Positions 25,512-36,279 of a stretch of 64,000 bases of DNA are shown here, piece by piece. The stretch is taken from NCBI GenBank assembly GCA_024235175.1, contig JACKMX010000005.1:558001-622000 (forward strand). The letters are read 5' to 3'. Each line of letters begins with the position of its first letter. The first letter of the stretch is position 1. The translations under genes were made by a program, and so were the position numbers. Origin of the DNA: Chromatiaceae bacterium (GTDB lineage: Bacteria; Pseudomonadota; Gammaproteobacteria; Chromatiales; Chromatiaceae). The notes beneath the pieces were generated by a model. The model was not told where the DNA came from, did no database searches, and saw only the letters and a list, made by a program, of their open reading frames with translations.

Positions 25512-28500
25512 CTAATCATGTTCCAGACGATAGAACAGATCGACCGACTGTTCACTACCCGAACGGGATTCGACATGGAGTCTTTCGCTCAACTTCAAAC
25601 GCAGCAATACCGCACCCTCGGGAGTGAACAGTCCCTGCGAATAGCCAAGGTACAAGTCGGGATTCAGATATTTGCCAAGTATCAACGAGCTCTCCTCAAT
25701 GCCGCGGTCGCTCTCCACGCTCAACTCGTCAAGGCCCAATCTGTCGCCCAGTTGTTGCAACAACGGCTCACTCTTTGACACGCCGAGTGACAACGCGGCA
25801 CCCGCAATATTGGCTCCTTCTTTCTGATTGGCCTGCTTAAGACCATTGCCTGTCAGCAGATAGGCCAGCGCCTCGGCATCGGGCAATGGCGGCTCGCTGT
25901 AGACTCGTGGACGCGGTTTTGAGAGCGGTCCGCTTAACACCAGTAAAGCCTTGACCGATTCGTCGCGTGAGACCCGGACAGCGCGCAGATCGACATCCGG
26001 ATTAGCCGGCGGCCCTGCAAACAACAGCCTCCCCTGCTCCACCTTCAGATCCTGCCCGTAGGATTTGTAGCTGCCATTTTTCAGCTCGATCTTGCCATTG
26101 ACGCTGGTTCCGTTGTTGTCGACACGAGCATCCACTGCACCTGTCAAACCTGTTTTCAGCCCAAAACCGCTGAATGTCACCAACTTTCCCAAGACTACCC
26201 TAACACCGGCAGTCAGATTCTGTGTGGTTGCAGCAGGCTTCTGCGCAACTTCCTGACCGATTATTATTTCATCTTCCGACAACGCCACCGTTCCGCTTGG
26301 GATTTCCCTGATTTCGATCGTCGCCTTTGGTATAAGCAGCGTACCCGAAAGGTGAAATGGACCGCTTCCTACCAGTCTCAAATCGGGGGAGATCTCCACC
26401 AGTGCCTCGGGCAATCTTGCTGCCTGAAAATTCTCTCCGGTCAAATTCAGATCCAGTACAGGAGCTCCAGCGGCTGCGAGGTCCACCGTGCCGTCAAGCT
26501 TGAGACGGCCACTGCCGGATTTGAGCCCTCCCTGGATACGCAGCGGCGTCTTGCCATCACCGCGCGCTGTCAGTTGGACTTCGGATAAGGCGATCCCCGC
26601 TGCCGGCAGCTCCGCCTGTGCATTCTCGACCTGCAATATGCCTGTGGTCTGAGGTTTTTCGAGAGTGCCTCCCAGTACAGCCTCGACGTGCATACGGCCC
26701 TGCACCCGTTCGAGTGCCGGAACGAAACCGGACACCAGTGCAAGATCGGGGAACTCTACGCTGACTTTTCCGCCGAGGCTTCGCGTGCCGCGATCCTCCG
26801 CCCCCAGCAGTAACTGACCTTGCGCCCTGCCCCTGCTGCCCAACTCGAAATTCAGATCGACGCTGCCCTGATCATTGTCGAAGCGGCCGGAAATTTTTGT
26901 GTTTCGGTAGGCTATCTCGAATGGCTGGGTCTTATCCTCTATCCTGATCACTCCATCGCCCGGCTGCAGTTGGAAACGCAGGTTCGGCCTGGCAGGCGTT
27001 CCGATGAGCTTGAAATCCCCCTGCAAAGCCCCTTCGATCACCGCGGCACCAGGTATCAGCGGCTTCAGCCGGGACAGTTGAAACCCTCTCAAACCACCGA
27101 CCACATCCACTCCCCTTTCACTACTCCAGCCTCCCTCTATGCAGACGCTGGCTGCAGATTGCGTCATGCAGATTGGCTCCGCCCGAACCAGAGTCTCGCT
27201 CAGCCGAAGCTTGGCGGGAGCTTTGAGCATCCATTCTCCCAGAGCGGGTTCTTCCAAAGTCAAGCGTGTCACCGCTCCCTCCCAGGCACGCTCCCGCATC
27301 CCTCCCCGGGCGGTCAGTCCGGCGCCGTAAGGCGAACCCTTCATCTCCAGGTTCAGACGGTGCGAAGCAGGGGTCCCGTTAAGCGCCGCGCTGAGTTCAG
27401 GAATCTGTGTACCCTGAGCATCCAGACCGGTCAATCGTAGTTCACCCCTGCCCCCGCTCTCCTGCCAATTCAGATTAAGCTTTAACTCCTGTGTACGCAC
27501 CTCCTGATAGGCGAGAGCCTGGCCGTTGATATTGGCCGTGACCGCGGGTGATTTACGCGTCCCCTTGAGCAACCCCGCACCTTCCAGCCGGCCCGACAGG
27601 CCGGGATAGAGTGAGGCCAGCTCGGGCGCCTTGATGTCGAAACTCAGATCCAGGCGTTCGTCCGCGCGGCCATCCAGATAGATTCGATTGGGTCCGGAGG
27701 CCAGCTCCAGCTTCCTGGCCAGCATCTCTCCGGCACGATAATCCAACTCCCCGCCGGCACTGATCCTCTGCCCGCGCAACTCTCCCTCCAGTTTGTGTAT
27801 GCGTGTCTGCAGAAACAACTGGTCCGGCGACTCACCGGCCAGAGTGCCGCTGACATCGATGCGCCCATCCAGACGTCCGGGCCAATCCGGCTGATAGAGA
27901 CCCGGATTGATCTGTTCTGCGAGCAGCTTCAGATTCCAGCGGATCTTCTCCCGCCATTCGAGTTCTCCGCTGATCTGCAGCCTGCCATCCAACAGATCAA
28001 GTTTGAGAGGTTGCAGATTTATTCCCTGCAGGTCTCCCTGGGCCAGCAGATCTATATCGCTGCGGGGTACACCTTCACCACTGAAACCGGTTTTCAATTC
28101 GAGCTTATAAGCGCTGGCCGTCCCGTTCAACGCGAGACGACCGGCCTGGGCGGTGGCCGCCGCTGTACCCTGCAGCGGCCAGGACAATTCAGGCCATTCC
28201 GCCAGGATATCGAAACCGGGTTCCGGCTGATCCAGTTTCAGCGATCCACGCAGCTGCATCCGGGCCGGCGAGTTCAATGTCAGATTGAACTCAGGTACCA
28301 GTGCTCTCCCTCCAAGCACGGCGGCTGCTTCCACGGCGCCTATCTCTTCTCCGGTGAGCGACTGATCGACTACCGCTGAAATCTCTCCGCTCAACGCATG
28401 CGGCGCTTTTCCCTGCATACTCAGCATGCCTTCAAGCCGCACCCCTCCCCCCTCATAGAAAAGATCGCGAACAGCCAGGCCGCTCTCATTGAACTTCGCC

Positions 28501-28985
28501 GCCAGAGCAGCCCGGGTAACGCTCAAACGGGTTTCTCCCTGTTCGAAACGAAGGCGCTCAAGAAGGAATCGGTCAAGTTGAACTCTGACGGGCAGCACGA
28601 TATCGGGAATCTCCGGAGCACCAGCGGCGCTCTCCGCAGATGCCGGCAATACCAGTTGAACATCGGACAGTTCCAGAGCACGGATATGCAGCGCGCCATC
28701 CATGGCAGCCAGCGGCTGCCACTCCAGCAGTAGGCGCGCGGCTTCGAAGCGGCTCTCATCCAGCGTAAAACGAACCTCGTGAAGTTCCAGACGATTGAGC
28801 AGGCTTCCCTGGCTGCGTCCGAAGTTGAACTCGATGCCCAGCGGACGCAGCAGGCTTGGCGCCTGGCGCAGCAGCCAGGTGCTTCCGGGTTCCGTCATCA
28901 AGGCTGCAATCAGCCCCAGCGGCAGCAGAAGCAACAGCAACCCGGACCAGAATAATCCGCGAAACAGTGTCCTGGCAGGCCTCAC
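25512..28985 (-). CDS. tamB: translocation and assembly module protein TamB
   Basis: 1157 residues. One N-terminal transmembrane anchor (about 8-30), then a very long beta-rich periplasmic region of AsmA/TamB type, ending in the conserved DUF490 C-terminal part (LTGNGLKQANQKEGANIAG, LDELSVESDRG, SGSEQSVDLFYRLEHD). It spans the periplasm and works with TamA in outer-membrane protein insertion and phospholipid transport. Length is close to E. coli TamB (1259). Its start overlaps the tamA stop by 4 bp. Confidence 0.93.
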   Translation of the reverse strand: MRPARTLFRGLFWSGLLLLLLPLGLIAALMTEPGSTWLLRQAPSLLRPLGIEFNFGRSQGSLLNRLELHEVRFTLDESRFEAARLLLEWQPLAAMDGALHIRALELSDVQLVLPASAESAAGAPEIPDIVLPVRVQLDRFLLERLRFEQGETRLSVTRAALAAKFNESGLAVRDLFYEGGGVRLEGMLSMQGKAPHALSGEISAVVDQSLTGEEIGAVEAAAVLGGRALVPEFNLTLNSPARMQLRGSLKLDQPEPGFDILAEWPELSWPLQGTAAATAQAGRLALNGTASAYKLELKTGFSGEGVPRSDIDLLAQGDLQGINLQPLKLDLLDGRLQISGELEWREKIRWNLKLLAEQINPGLYQPDWPGRLDGRIDVSGTLAGESPDQLFLQTRIHKLEGELRGQRISAGGELDYRAGEMLARKLELASGPNRIYLDGRADERLDLSFDIKAPELASLYPGLSGRLEGAGLLKGTRKSPAVTANINGQALAYQEVRTQELKLNLNWQESGGRGELRLTGLDAQGTQIPELSAALNGTPASHRLNLEMKGSPYGAGLTARGGMRERAWEGAVTRLTLEEPALGEWMLKAPAKLRLSETLVRAEPICMTQSAASVCIEGGWSSERGVDVVGGLRGFQLSRLKPLIPGAAVIEGALQGDFKLIGTPARPNLRFQLQPGDGVIRIEDKTQPFEIAYRNTKISGRFDNDQGSVDLNFELGSRGRAQGQLLLGAEDRGTRSLGGKVSVEFPDLALVSGFVPALERVQGRMHVEAVLGGTLEKPQTTGILQVENAQAELPAAGIALSEVQLTARGDGKTPLRIQGGLKSGSGRLKLDGTVDLAAAGAPVLDLNLTGENFQAARLPEALVEISPDLRLVGSGPFHLSGTLLIPKATIEIREIPSGTVALSEDEIIIGQEVAQKPAATTQNLTAGVRVVLGKLVTFSGFGLKTGLTGAVDARVDNNGTSVNGKIELKNGSYKSYGQDLKVEQGRLLFAGPPANPDVDLRAVRVSRDESVKALLVLSGPLSKPRPRVYSEPPLPDAEALAYLLTGNGLKQANQKEGANIAGAALSLGVSKSEPLLQQLGDRLGLDELSVESDRGIEESSLILGKYLNPDLYLGYSQGLFTPEGAVLLRLKLSERLHVESRSGSEQSVDLFYRLEHD

Positions 28986-30700
28986 AGATCGGCGCCCAAT
29001 CCAAAATGGATGCGCCAGTCATCTTTTTCGGTGTCGCTCGGGAAAGCAAGATCCAGACGCAGGCGCCCTATAGGTGAATACCAGCGAACGCCGGCACCAT
29101 ATCCAGTTTTTATATCGAATTCGCTGTCATCAAAAGCATTGCCGCTATCCACAAACGCAGCCAGCCACCAGTCATCCTTAACGATCGGATGTTCGTATGC
29201 CAGCGTGCTGGTCAACAGATGCCGTCCACCTTTTGCTTCACCGGCCGAATCAACAGGTCCCAGCGATTTATACTCATAACCGCGCACGCTGTTGTCGCCA
29301 CCGGCGAAAAAGCGCAAAGAGGCAGGAAGGTCGCCGATATTTTCGCCGAGGGTTGCACCCAAATCCACTCTCGCGACAAGCCGTCCACCCTCCCCGAAGC
29401 GGTAGATACCCTTTGCACTGGCCCGTAGTTGGAGAAAAGTGGAGGTTGAAATCACTCCCTCATAGGCAGCACGCGCTTCCATACTCATGCGATATCCCTT
29501 GCGCGTTCGCAGTGGATTATCGGCTTTGATTCGCTCCAGCGTGATACCTGGCATCAACAGTGTTGCGGTCGTGCTGTCGTCTCCAACCTCGGATTGCTCA
29601 TACAGCAACTCTACGAACCTGGTTTGGGTCCATCGTTCGGACTTCAGCGTCTGCTTGCCAACCAGTGTGGCGCTGTTGCTGTAGACACTTTCGCTCTCCT
29701 CGTGCAGCAGACGCGCACCCAGACTGAACTCCTCCCGATGAGGATCCTCGCCGGGAAATATGTAGTCTGCGGTCAATCCCGGTTCGATCTGTGAAAGCCG
29801 CATTTCCGATTCGAATCTGTGGCCTTTTGGATTTATGTACCTGTTGGTGTAACCGAGGCTCATTCGCGGTCCGGTGTCGGTCGCATAACCTATACCCGCG
29901 CGCCAGGCGTGCCGGGGCGCCGGTTCCATCAGCAGATCGATCGGCACCCGGCCATCGCTGGCTTCGTCGCGCCGGGGAGTCACCTCCACCCGCCGGAAAT
30001 AGCCTGTGTCACTCAGCTGGCGATCGATATTCGTAAGTGCCCTGGCATCATAGGGGTCGCCTTCTTTGATCCGCGCGAGCCGGCGGATAAAATCTTCATC
30101 CAGAGGTTGTTCACTGAGGCGCAGCTCACCAAAGCGGTAGCGTGGCCCACTATCAGCCTCTATATCTATATCCGCCGCAGCCTTGGCAGGATCGACGCGC
30201 AACTGTTTGCGCGTGAGGTTGAAATCGAAATATCCACGCTCTACCGCGAAATCGCGCAAACGTGTCTTGATCTCTTCGTACAACCCATGATCGAGTGGGT
30301 CGCCCTTTGCCAGCGGCAGGGCGGAGAGCAAAGGCTGCAGCTGTTTATCGCTCAACGCTTCGCCGAGAACGGTGACGGTGCGCTGCCGTACAACAACGCG
30401 CTCGCCTGGATCTATGGAAAAAGCCGCATGCCAGCACTCCCCATCGATATTCAGGCTTTTTTCCACTTTCGCCTGGTAGTAGCCGAGCGCCCTTAATGCA
30501 GGTTGGAAATCTGTTTCCGCGCGTTTAAACAGCCGCTGCACGCGCCACTTAGGCGCATCGCAGGGCTCCGTTTGCAGAGTCAGGTGAGCACGCAGGTTTT
30601 CAGTCAATACAGCGTCATCGCCGTTAACTTTCAGCGTGACTTCGCTGTGCGCAGGCAAAGCCGGCAGCAGCATAAAAAGCAGCAATATTGCTCGTTTCAT
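28982..30700 (-). CDS. tamA: outer-membrane assembly protein TamA (Omp85 family)
   Basis: 572 residues, signal peptide MKRAILLLFMLLPALPAHS, then three POTRA domains (about 20-265) and a 16-stranded Omp85 barrel to the C-terminus. The barrel carries the family motif SVRGYEYKSLG (the VRGF/Y lid element) and ends in a hydrophobic last strand (WRIHFGLGADL). It forms the outer-membrane part of the TAM complex with TamB, whose gene follows with a 4-bp overlap. Size is nearly identical to E. coli TamA (577). Confidence 0.93.
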   Translation of the reverse strand: MKRAILLLFMLLPALPAHSEVTLKVNGDDAVLTENLRAHLTLQTEPCDAPKWRVQRLFKRAETDFQPALRALGYYQAKVEKSLNIDGECWHAAFSIDPGERVVVRQRTVTVLGEALSDKQLQPLLSALPLAKGDPLDHGLYEEIKTRLRDFAVERGYFDFNLTRKQLRVDPAKAAADIDIEADSGPRYRFGELRLSEQPLDEDFIRRLARIKEGDPYDARALTNIDRQLSDTGYFRRVEVTPRRDEASDGRVPIDLLMEPAPRHAWRAGIGYATDTGPRMSLGYTNRYINPKGHRFESEMRLSQIEPGLTADYIFPGEDPHREEFSLGARLLHEESESVYSNSATLVGKQTLKSERWTQTRFVELLYEQSEVGDDSTTATLLMPGITLERIKADNPLRTRKGYRMSMEARAAYEGVISTSTFLQLRASAKGIYRFGEGGRLVARVDLGATLGENIGDLPASLRFFAGGDNSVRGYEYKSLGPVDSAGEAKGGRHLLTSTLAYEHPIVKDDWWLAAFVDSGNAFDDSEFDIKTGYGAGVRWYSPIGRLRLDLAFPSDTEKDDWRIHFGLGADL

Positions 30701-30925
30701 CCTGGTTGATTACCGTTTGAAACCATTGCCGTTGGACCCTGGGCATGGGCCAAAAGTGCCGTTCCCGCTTACTCTGTTTCAGACAAGATATCACACGCCA
30801 GGGGCACTCTCCGATAGTTGTGAGACTCCGGGAGTCTCCCACTCAGATAAGAAACCAGTTTGGCTCGCCCGTCACAATCGTTGCCAAAGCACTGCTATCA
30901 TGCATACCGAGAGCAAAGGGTTCCT

Positions 30926-33250
30926 TTAGACCGCCGGTTTGGCATGCATCCGGTGCTTCCCATCGCCTGCTTGGGAAGCCACATTGCTAAGCTGTGCGTC
31001 CACCACAGCCACTGCGGTCATGTTTATGATCCTGCGCATGGTTGCCGAGCGGGTCAAAATATGAATCGGCCAGCCCAGCCCCAGCATGATGGGGCCCACC
31101 GCCACACCCTCGGCAGCAAGTACCTTGACCAGCGTAGTCGAAATATTGGCCGCATCAAGATTTGGCATGATCAGCAGATTAGCGCTTCCCTTTAAACGTG
31201 AACCGGGAAACACCCGTTCCCGCAAGGTCTCCAGCAAAGCCGTATCAGCCTTCATCTCCCCCTCCACCTCCAGATCCGGAGCCTGCTTTTTGATGCGTTT
31301 CAAAGCAGTCGCCATCTTGTGCGAAGAGGAGTCAAGCCGTGCACCGAAGTTGGTATGGGAGAGCAAAGCAACCTTGGGCACTATACCCATTTTGCGCAGC
31401 GCATCCGCCGCCAGAAGTGTGATATCGGATATCTGTTCTGCATCGGGATCCAATGTCACATTGGTATCAGCAATGAATACCGTTCCCTTCGAGGTGATCA
31501 GCATGTTCATGCCTGCGGCTGTCTTCACCCCCTTGCGCTTGCCCAGTACGTCCGTGCTCAATTTGAGATGACGGTCGAAGCGGCCGATGGTGCCGCATAC
31601 GACAGCGTCGGCATAACCGAGACGCAGCAGCAGCGCACCCAGTACCGTGGGTTCTGAATTGACCCGGATGCGTGCCACCATCGGATCGATTCCATGGCGC
31701 CGCCGCAGCTTGTGATAAGCCTGCCAGCACTCCTCGTAATAAGGATTCTCCCGCGGATCGATAAGCTGAAAGTTCTCTTCGCTCATTTCAAGATTCAGCC
31801 GCTTTATAGCCGCCAGCACACGATCTCTACGCCCGATCAGGATCGGTCTAGCCAATCCTTCGTCGATTACCACCTGAACAGCGCGCAGCACTCGCTCAGA
31901 CTCCCCTTCCGTGTAAATGATCCGGCGGGGATCGGCCTTGGCCCGTTCGAACAAAGGCCGCATGGCACTTCCTGTACGGTAAACGATCGTGCTTAGATTC
32001 TCCCGGTACGCGTTGAAATTCTCTATCGGTCTGGTGGCCACCCCACTGGCCATGGCAGCCTTGGCAACCGCAACGGGAAGCTCCAGAATCAGGCGGGTGT
32101 CGAACGGCTTGGGAATCAGATATTCGCGTCCGAAACTGAGCTGATCGCCGGAATAGGCACTGGCAACATTCTCAGATGCCTGCTTCATGGTCATATCTGC
32201 AAGTGCATGCACAACGGCCATCTTCATCTCTTCGTTGATTGTAGTTGCCCCAACGTCCAGAGCACCGCGGAACAGATAAGGGAAACAGAGCACGTTATTG
32301 ACCTGATTCGGGTAGTCCGAACGGCCGGTTGCGACTATGGCATCCGGACGGACGGACTTGACCAGATCGGGCATGATCTCAGGCACCGGGTTCGCCAACG
32401 CCAGAATCAGTGGATTTTCCGCCATCGTCCTGACCATTTCCGGAGTCAATACACCGGGCGCCGAGAGGCCGAGAAAAATGTCCGCTCCGGGGATAACATC
32501 AGCCAGCGTGCGGTGAGATGTGTCCTGAGCATAACCCGCCTTGCGCGGGTCCATCTCCTCCAAGCGACCGGCATAAACCACTCCCAGCCTGTCGCATACC
32601 GTGATATTTTCCTTGCGTACTCCCAGGGCTACCAGCTGATCCAGACAGGCCAGGCCGGCTGCGCCGGCACCTGAACCCACCACCCTGACCTCCTCGATCT
32701 TCTTGTTTACCAGCCTCAGTCCGTTCAATACTGCCGCGGCAGCAATTATTGCGGTCCCGTGCTGATCATCGTGGAACACCGGGATATTCATGCGCTCTCG
32801 CAGCCGACGTTCCACCTCGAAACATTCCGGCGCTTTTATATCTTCAAGATTGATTCCGCCAAAGGTCGGCTCCAGCCTGGCAATCACCTCCACCAGCATA
32901 TCCGGGTCCCGTTCATTGAGCTCGATGTCGAACACATCTATGCCGGCGAACTTCTTGAACAGAACAGCCTTGCCCTCCATTACCGGTTTGGAGGCCAGAG
33001 GTCCGATGGAGCCCAATCCCAACACGGCAGTGCCATTGCTGATCACCGCCACCAGATTTCCCCTTGCAGTGAGTAACGACGCTTCGTTGGGATCCGCGAC
33101 TATGGCGTCGCAGGCGTGGGCAACACCCGGTGAATAGGCCAGAGAGAGATCAAACTGGTTGGCAAGCGCCTTGGTGGGGGTAACCGAGATCTTTCCAGCC
33201 ACGGGCACACGGTGATACTGCAGGGACTGCTGTTTGAATTCTTCTGTCAT
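30926..33250 (-). CDS. maeB: NADP-type malic enzyme with phosphotransacetylase-like C-terminal domain (MaeB)
   Basis: 774 residues from the ATG at 33250, which has AGGAGAG five bases upstream. Malic N-terminal and NAD(P)-binding domains occupy about 1-430 (SLAYSPGVAHACDAI, FHDDQHGTAI, VVGSGAGAAG). A phosphate-acetyltransferase-like domain fills 430-774 and is usually regulatory. It decarboxylates malate to pyruvate with NADP+. It lies 38 bp downstream of the glutamate dehydrogenase gene on the same strand, so the two probably form an operon that turns glutamate carbon into pyruvate and NADPH. Confidence 0.93.
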   Translation of the reverse strand: MTEEFKQQSLQYHRVPVAGKISVTPTKALANQFDLSLAYSPGVAHACDAIVADPNEASLLTARGNLVAVISNGTAVLGLGSIGPLASKPVMEGKAVLFKKFAGIDVFDIELNERDPDMLVEVIARLEPTFGGINLEDIKAPECFEVERRLRERMNIPVFHDDQHGTAIIAAAAVLNGLRLVNKKIEEVRVVGSGAGAAGLACLDQLVALGVRKENITVCDRLGVVYAGRLEEMDPRKAGYAQDTSHRTLADVIPGADIFLGLSAPGVLTPEMVRTMAENPLILALANPVPEIMPDLVKSVRPDAIVATGRSDYPNQVNNVLCFPYLFRGALDVGATTINEEMKMAVVHALADMTMKQASENVASAYSGDQLSFGREYLIPKPFDTRLILELPVAVAKAAMASGVATRPIENFNAYRENLSTIVYRTGSAMRPLFERAKADPRRIIYTEGESERVLRAVQVVIDEGLARPILIGRRDRVLAAIKRLNLEMSEENFQLIDPRENPYYEECWQAYHKLRRRHGIDPMVARIRVNSEPTVLGALLLRLGYADAVVCGTIGRFDRHLKLSTDVLGKRKGVKTAAGMNMLITSKGTVFIADTNVTLDPDAEQISDITLLAADALRKMGIVPKVALLSHTNFGARLDSSSHKMATALKRIKKQAPDLEVEGEMKADTALLETLRERVFPGSRLKGSANLLIMPNLDAANISTTLVKVLAAEGVAVGPIMLGLGWPIHILTRSATMRRIINMTAVAVVDAQLSNVASQAGDGKHRMHAKPAV

Positions 33251-33288
33251 TATCTCTCCTAAGCTCTGGAAGAGTGTACTTTCCAAGC

Positions 33289-36279
33289 CTAACTATATTG
33301 GGGAAACCGTTTCAACTGTGCCTCCACAATCGTCGCGAAGACACTGCTGTCATCACCGGAATAAACCATCGATGAGGCCAGCGTACTGGCCAGGATGGCA
33401 TGCTTTATTTTCACGGGAAGATTACCTAAGCGCTTCCGGTAGCCACTCTCCCGGCGGATCATGCGCGGCATCGAGTGCAGTATCGCATTTTCGTACTCAG
33501 GTTTCAGGCAGAGGTCTGGATTTGCCTCAAAGAATTCGAAAAAGCGGGTGTAATTGCTGTTGATTTCGCGGCTGATTAAATCAGAAATCTCGGTATAGCT
33601 GGATGCGCCGGCACACTCCCTGTGCCGGCTCAATATGACCGAAGCCTCCTGTTCAGCCAGCTGGTTCAGAATGGTGACGACATCAGATACATACTCCGCC
33701 TTCTTCTGCAGAAACTCTGCGTCGCTCAACATCAGATTGGCGAGAATCTCGTAAGATGACGCGATAACGCCACACTTGTTCGCCGAGGCGTCGCGCATAA
33801 TCACAACTCCCTTCTTCTGCAGTTCGCTACGCGCCGCCGGCGTGATGAACGAATTGGCACCCTCAACGATAACCCGTGCAGACGGCTTGCCCTCGGCATT
33901 GACAAAATCCTGAACGTTGCCGGCTTCGATCGTCTCCGGACGTCCTCCGGCCGGAATGAAGAGATCCGCGTCAACGGTAAAGGCCAGACTGTTATAGGCG
34001 CGATAGAAGTCATCGTTGGACATCCAGCACTCATCCAAGCCGTTTTCCGTGCAAACGACCTTTTTGTAAAGCTGGCGCATTCCTTCGGTTCGATGCTCCC
34101 GGCGATAGAGAATATATCCGCCCGGGTTCAGTGCAGCCGGGTCGTAACGCTCCAGGTCCGCCTGCAGCAGAATCTTTTGCAGAGCTACATGGTTCAGCCC
34201 GATCGGATCGTAGAGCGCACCGCTGCCGTCGATGATCAGCTTGATCTGTACCCGGGGGCATCGTGCCAGCATCAGATTCATCGCATTTCCGGCCACATCG
34301 CCATTTGGGCCGCCGGTCAATTTTACGCTAAAGGGCTGAGTGTGCATGTCGATGCCCAGCTCCTGCATGGTCACTTCGGCAAAACGCACCACGCCGATCG
34401 ATGTAACGCCATACTCCTTGTGGTTTATGCCGATCTTCTTACTGGAGATGACTCCCTTGCCGAGAACATAACCCCGTTTGACCGCCTGCATGGCAATCAA
34501 CTCCACCATCTCGTCATGCATGTTTTCATCCGGACCCAACTCAATGGCCTCCTCCTGGCCGTAATAATCGACCACGCGCGGATCCGCCGCTTTACCCTCT
34601 CTGGTCACGAAGATATCCAGAAACGCATTGATGAATCCAAACTGCAGCTTGTACAGATACTGGCGCAGCGACTCTGAGGACTCCTCCGGATCAGCGTTGA
34701 GAATGGCCACCAGCTTGGATCCGCCTTCGTAGATATCCTTGTTCTTCAGATGCTGTGTATGCGCCAGAACATAATTTTCCCGGAACATGGTGTTGGCGCT
34801 GGTGATATAGTCGTCGCGCCCCTGGGTGATCAGGGTACGCCAGCCGCCTCGTGCGATATCCGAAAAACCGATATGGTAGCCGGATCCGTTTCTGCCGAAG
34901 AAGAAGGTAATCCTGAAAGGCCGGTCTGCAGGCAGGTCGGAAGTGAACTGTTCGCCGAGTTCGTCCAGATAGCCAGGATCCATGCGAAAGGCCAGTGCAT
35001 GTTTCTCCGGAATGAAGAAATTGGTTTTAAGGCAATGGCGAATGAAAGATACCGCGCAACGGAAAATAGTGCGGCGAAATCTGTCCAGAAAGCGCCTTCC
35101 GGTGTCGTAGTCCTCTACCAGCTTCATGGTTTGCTGCAGTGTTTGCTGGTATAGACCGGAGTTGCCACGCATCTCCGGGTCGAAACGAACCTGGAACAGT
35201 CTGACCAGCTGCAGACTGATATCAGGGTGATTGTGGAATGCACGCATGATCCCTTCCAGATCGAAGGTATCCGGACGGTTGTGGGCAAGATTGGTATGAC
35301 AAAAGCCGATCATCGCGTTGATCAGTGTCGCGTCGGGACCACTCGACAGGCCGCCCTGAACAAAGATGGCATAACTCAGCGATCTGGCAAGCAGAATCTG
35401 GGTGTTATACAGCTCCAGCTTCAACTGCCGAAACAGCTCCGACTGTTTGTTGAAGGAGCGGTCGTCCACGAGTCGAATGTAAAAGGTGGAGAGAAAGTAA
35501 GGGGAGAGCCCATCGTTGAGAGTAAGCGAATAGGATCTGTGAACCTCGATATTCAATCGGTTGAGCACCTCCAGAATCTGTAGCAGGAAGCCTTTCTGGG
35601 GTGGGTTTCCGATTCCGAAAATCAGCCGGTACTCCTCCCTGCCCTCACTCCTTTTCAGTGGCTCCATATCCAGATACACGCCATCGCTGGCTTTTGTGTT
35701 CCAGTAGAGGAATAGAATCCTTGCCACCCGTTTTGGAGGCGAGACCCGAACATACTCCTCGTTGTTTCGCCACAGCATGGTCAGCATCTCATCCACGGCC
35801 CAATGATCGAAATCGGGATAGAGTGCTGCCATAGTTTTCGATATCGTGGCAGTAATCTCCTCAGGAAGCGCTTTGCCGCCACTCGAAAGCTTCGCTCGAT
35901 CCTCCTTCTTCGCATAGTCGAAGCGCAGCACTTCCAGTTTCCGCTCAGAGCCGGGCAGCGGAGCTGTCGAAGTGGTTATCTCTGCGTAGGTGGTGTTCCT
36001 CTCGCCCAGATCACGCAGCGCCCGGTAGAGTGAACCGCCGGTACTCAACTGTGCGATCATTGAGCGCTCTTCCCGGTTGACCAGATTCAGACGCTGAAAA
36101 TCGGAAAGCCGGTGAAGATTGACAGCGAGCAGAGTCAGCGCTTCGGTATCGTCCTTGTTGAAACTGAAGAAATAGCGGTGCATTTCGGTTTGCAGCCAAG
36201 CCAGATTCTGCTCCAGCCTTTGCTGATCCAACCTGATTCGTGCAGCAACAGCTTCCAGGACCGTCTCTACATTGGTCAT
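33289..36279 (-). CDS. large NAD-dependent glutamate dehydrogenase, about 113-kDa type
   Basis: 996 residues with GGAGAG upstream of the ATG. The N-terminal half has the extended region of large NAD-GDHs. The catalytic part begins near 480 with FSDIARGGWRTLITQGRDDY, then NKDIYEGGSKLVAILN, GVTSIGVVRF and the NAD-domain stretch GGPNGDVAGNAMNLM. It converts glutamate to 2-oxoglutarate and ammonia. At about 1000 residues it is far shorter than the 1600-residue bacterial GDH (180-kDa class) and closer in size to the fungal 115-kDa class. It sits between malic enzyme and gabT, in line with glutamate/GABA breakdown. Confidence 0.88.
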   Translation of the reverse strand: MTNVETVLEAVAARIRLDQQRLEQNLAWLQTEMHRYFFSFNKDDTEALTLLAVNLHRLSDFQRLNLVNREERSMIAQLSTGGSLYRALRDLGERNTTYAEITTSTAPLPGSERKLEVLRFDYAKKEDRAKLSSGGKALPEEITATISKTMAALYPDFDHWAVDEMLTMLWRNNEEYVRVSPPKRVARILFLYWNTKASDGVYLDMEPLKRSEGREEYRLIFGIGNPPQKGFLLQILEVLNRLNIEVHRSYSLTLNDGLSPYFLSTFYIRLVDDRSFNKQSELFRQLKLELYNTQILLARSLSYAIFVQGGLSSGPDATLINAMIGFCHTNLAHNRPDTFDLEGIMRAFHNHPDISLQLVRLFQVRFDPEMRGNSGLYQQTLQQTMKLVEDYDTGRRFLDRFRRTIFRCAVSFIRHCLKTNFFIPEKHALAFRMDPGYLDELGEQFTSDLPADRPFRITFFFGRNGSGYHIGFSDIARGGWRTLITQGRDDYITSANTMFRENYVLAHTQHLKNKDIYEGGSKLVAILNADPEESSESLRQYLYKLQFGFINAFLDIFVTREGKAADPRVVDYYGQEEAIELGPDENMHDEMVELIAMQAVKRGYVLGKGVISSKKIGINHKEYGVTSIGVVRFAEVTMQELGIDMHTQPFSVKLTGGPNGDVAGNAMNLMLARCPRVQIKLIIDGSGALYDPIGLNHVALQKILLQADLERYDPAALNPGGYILYRREHRTEGMRQLYKKVVCTENGLDECWMSNDDFYRAYNSLAFTVDADLFIPAGGRPETIEAGNVQDFVNAEGKPSARVIVEGANSFITPAARSELQKKGVVIMRDASANKCGVIASSYEILANLMLSDAEFLQKKAEYVSDVVTILNQLAEQEASVILSRHRECAGASSYTEISDLISREINSNYTRFFEFFEANPDLCLKPEYENAILHSMPRMIRRESGYRKRLGNLPVKIKHAILASTLASSMVYSGDDSSVFATIVEAQLKRFPQYS

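Noticed and set aside
30822..30838. Short palindrome GAGACTCCGGGAGTCTC as a terminator after the malic enzyme gene
   Set aside because: Only about six to eight paired bases and no T-run after it on the minus strand.
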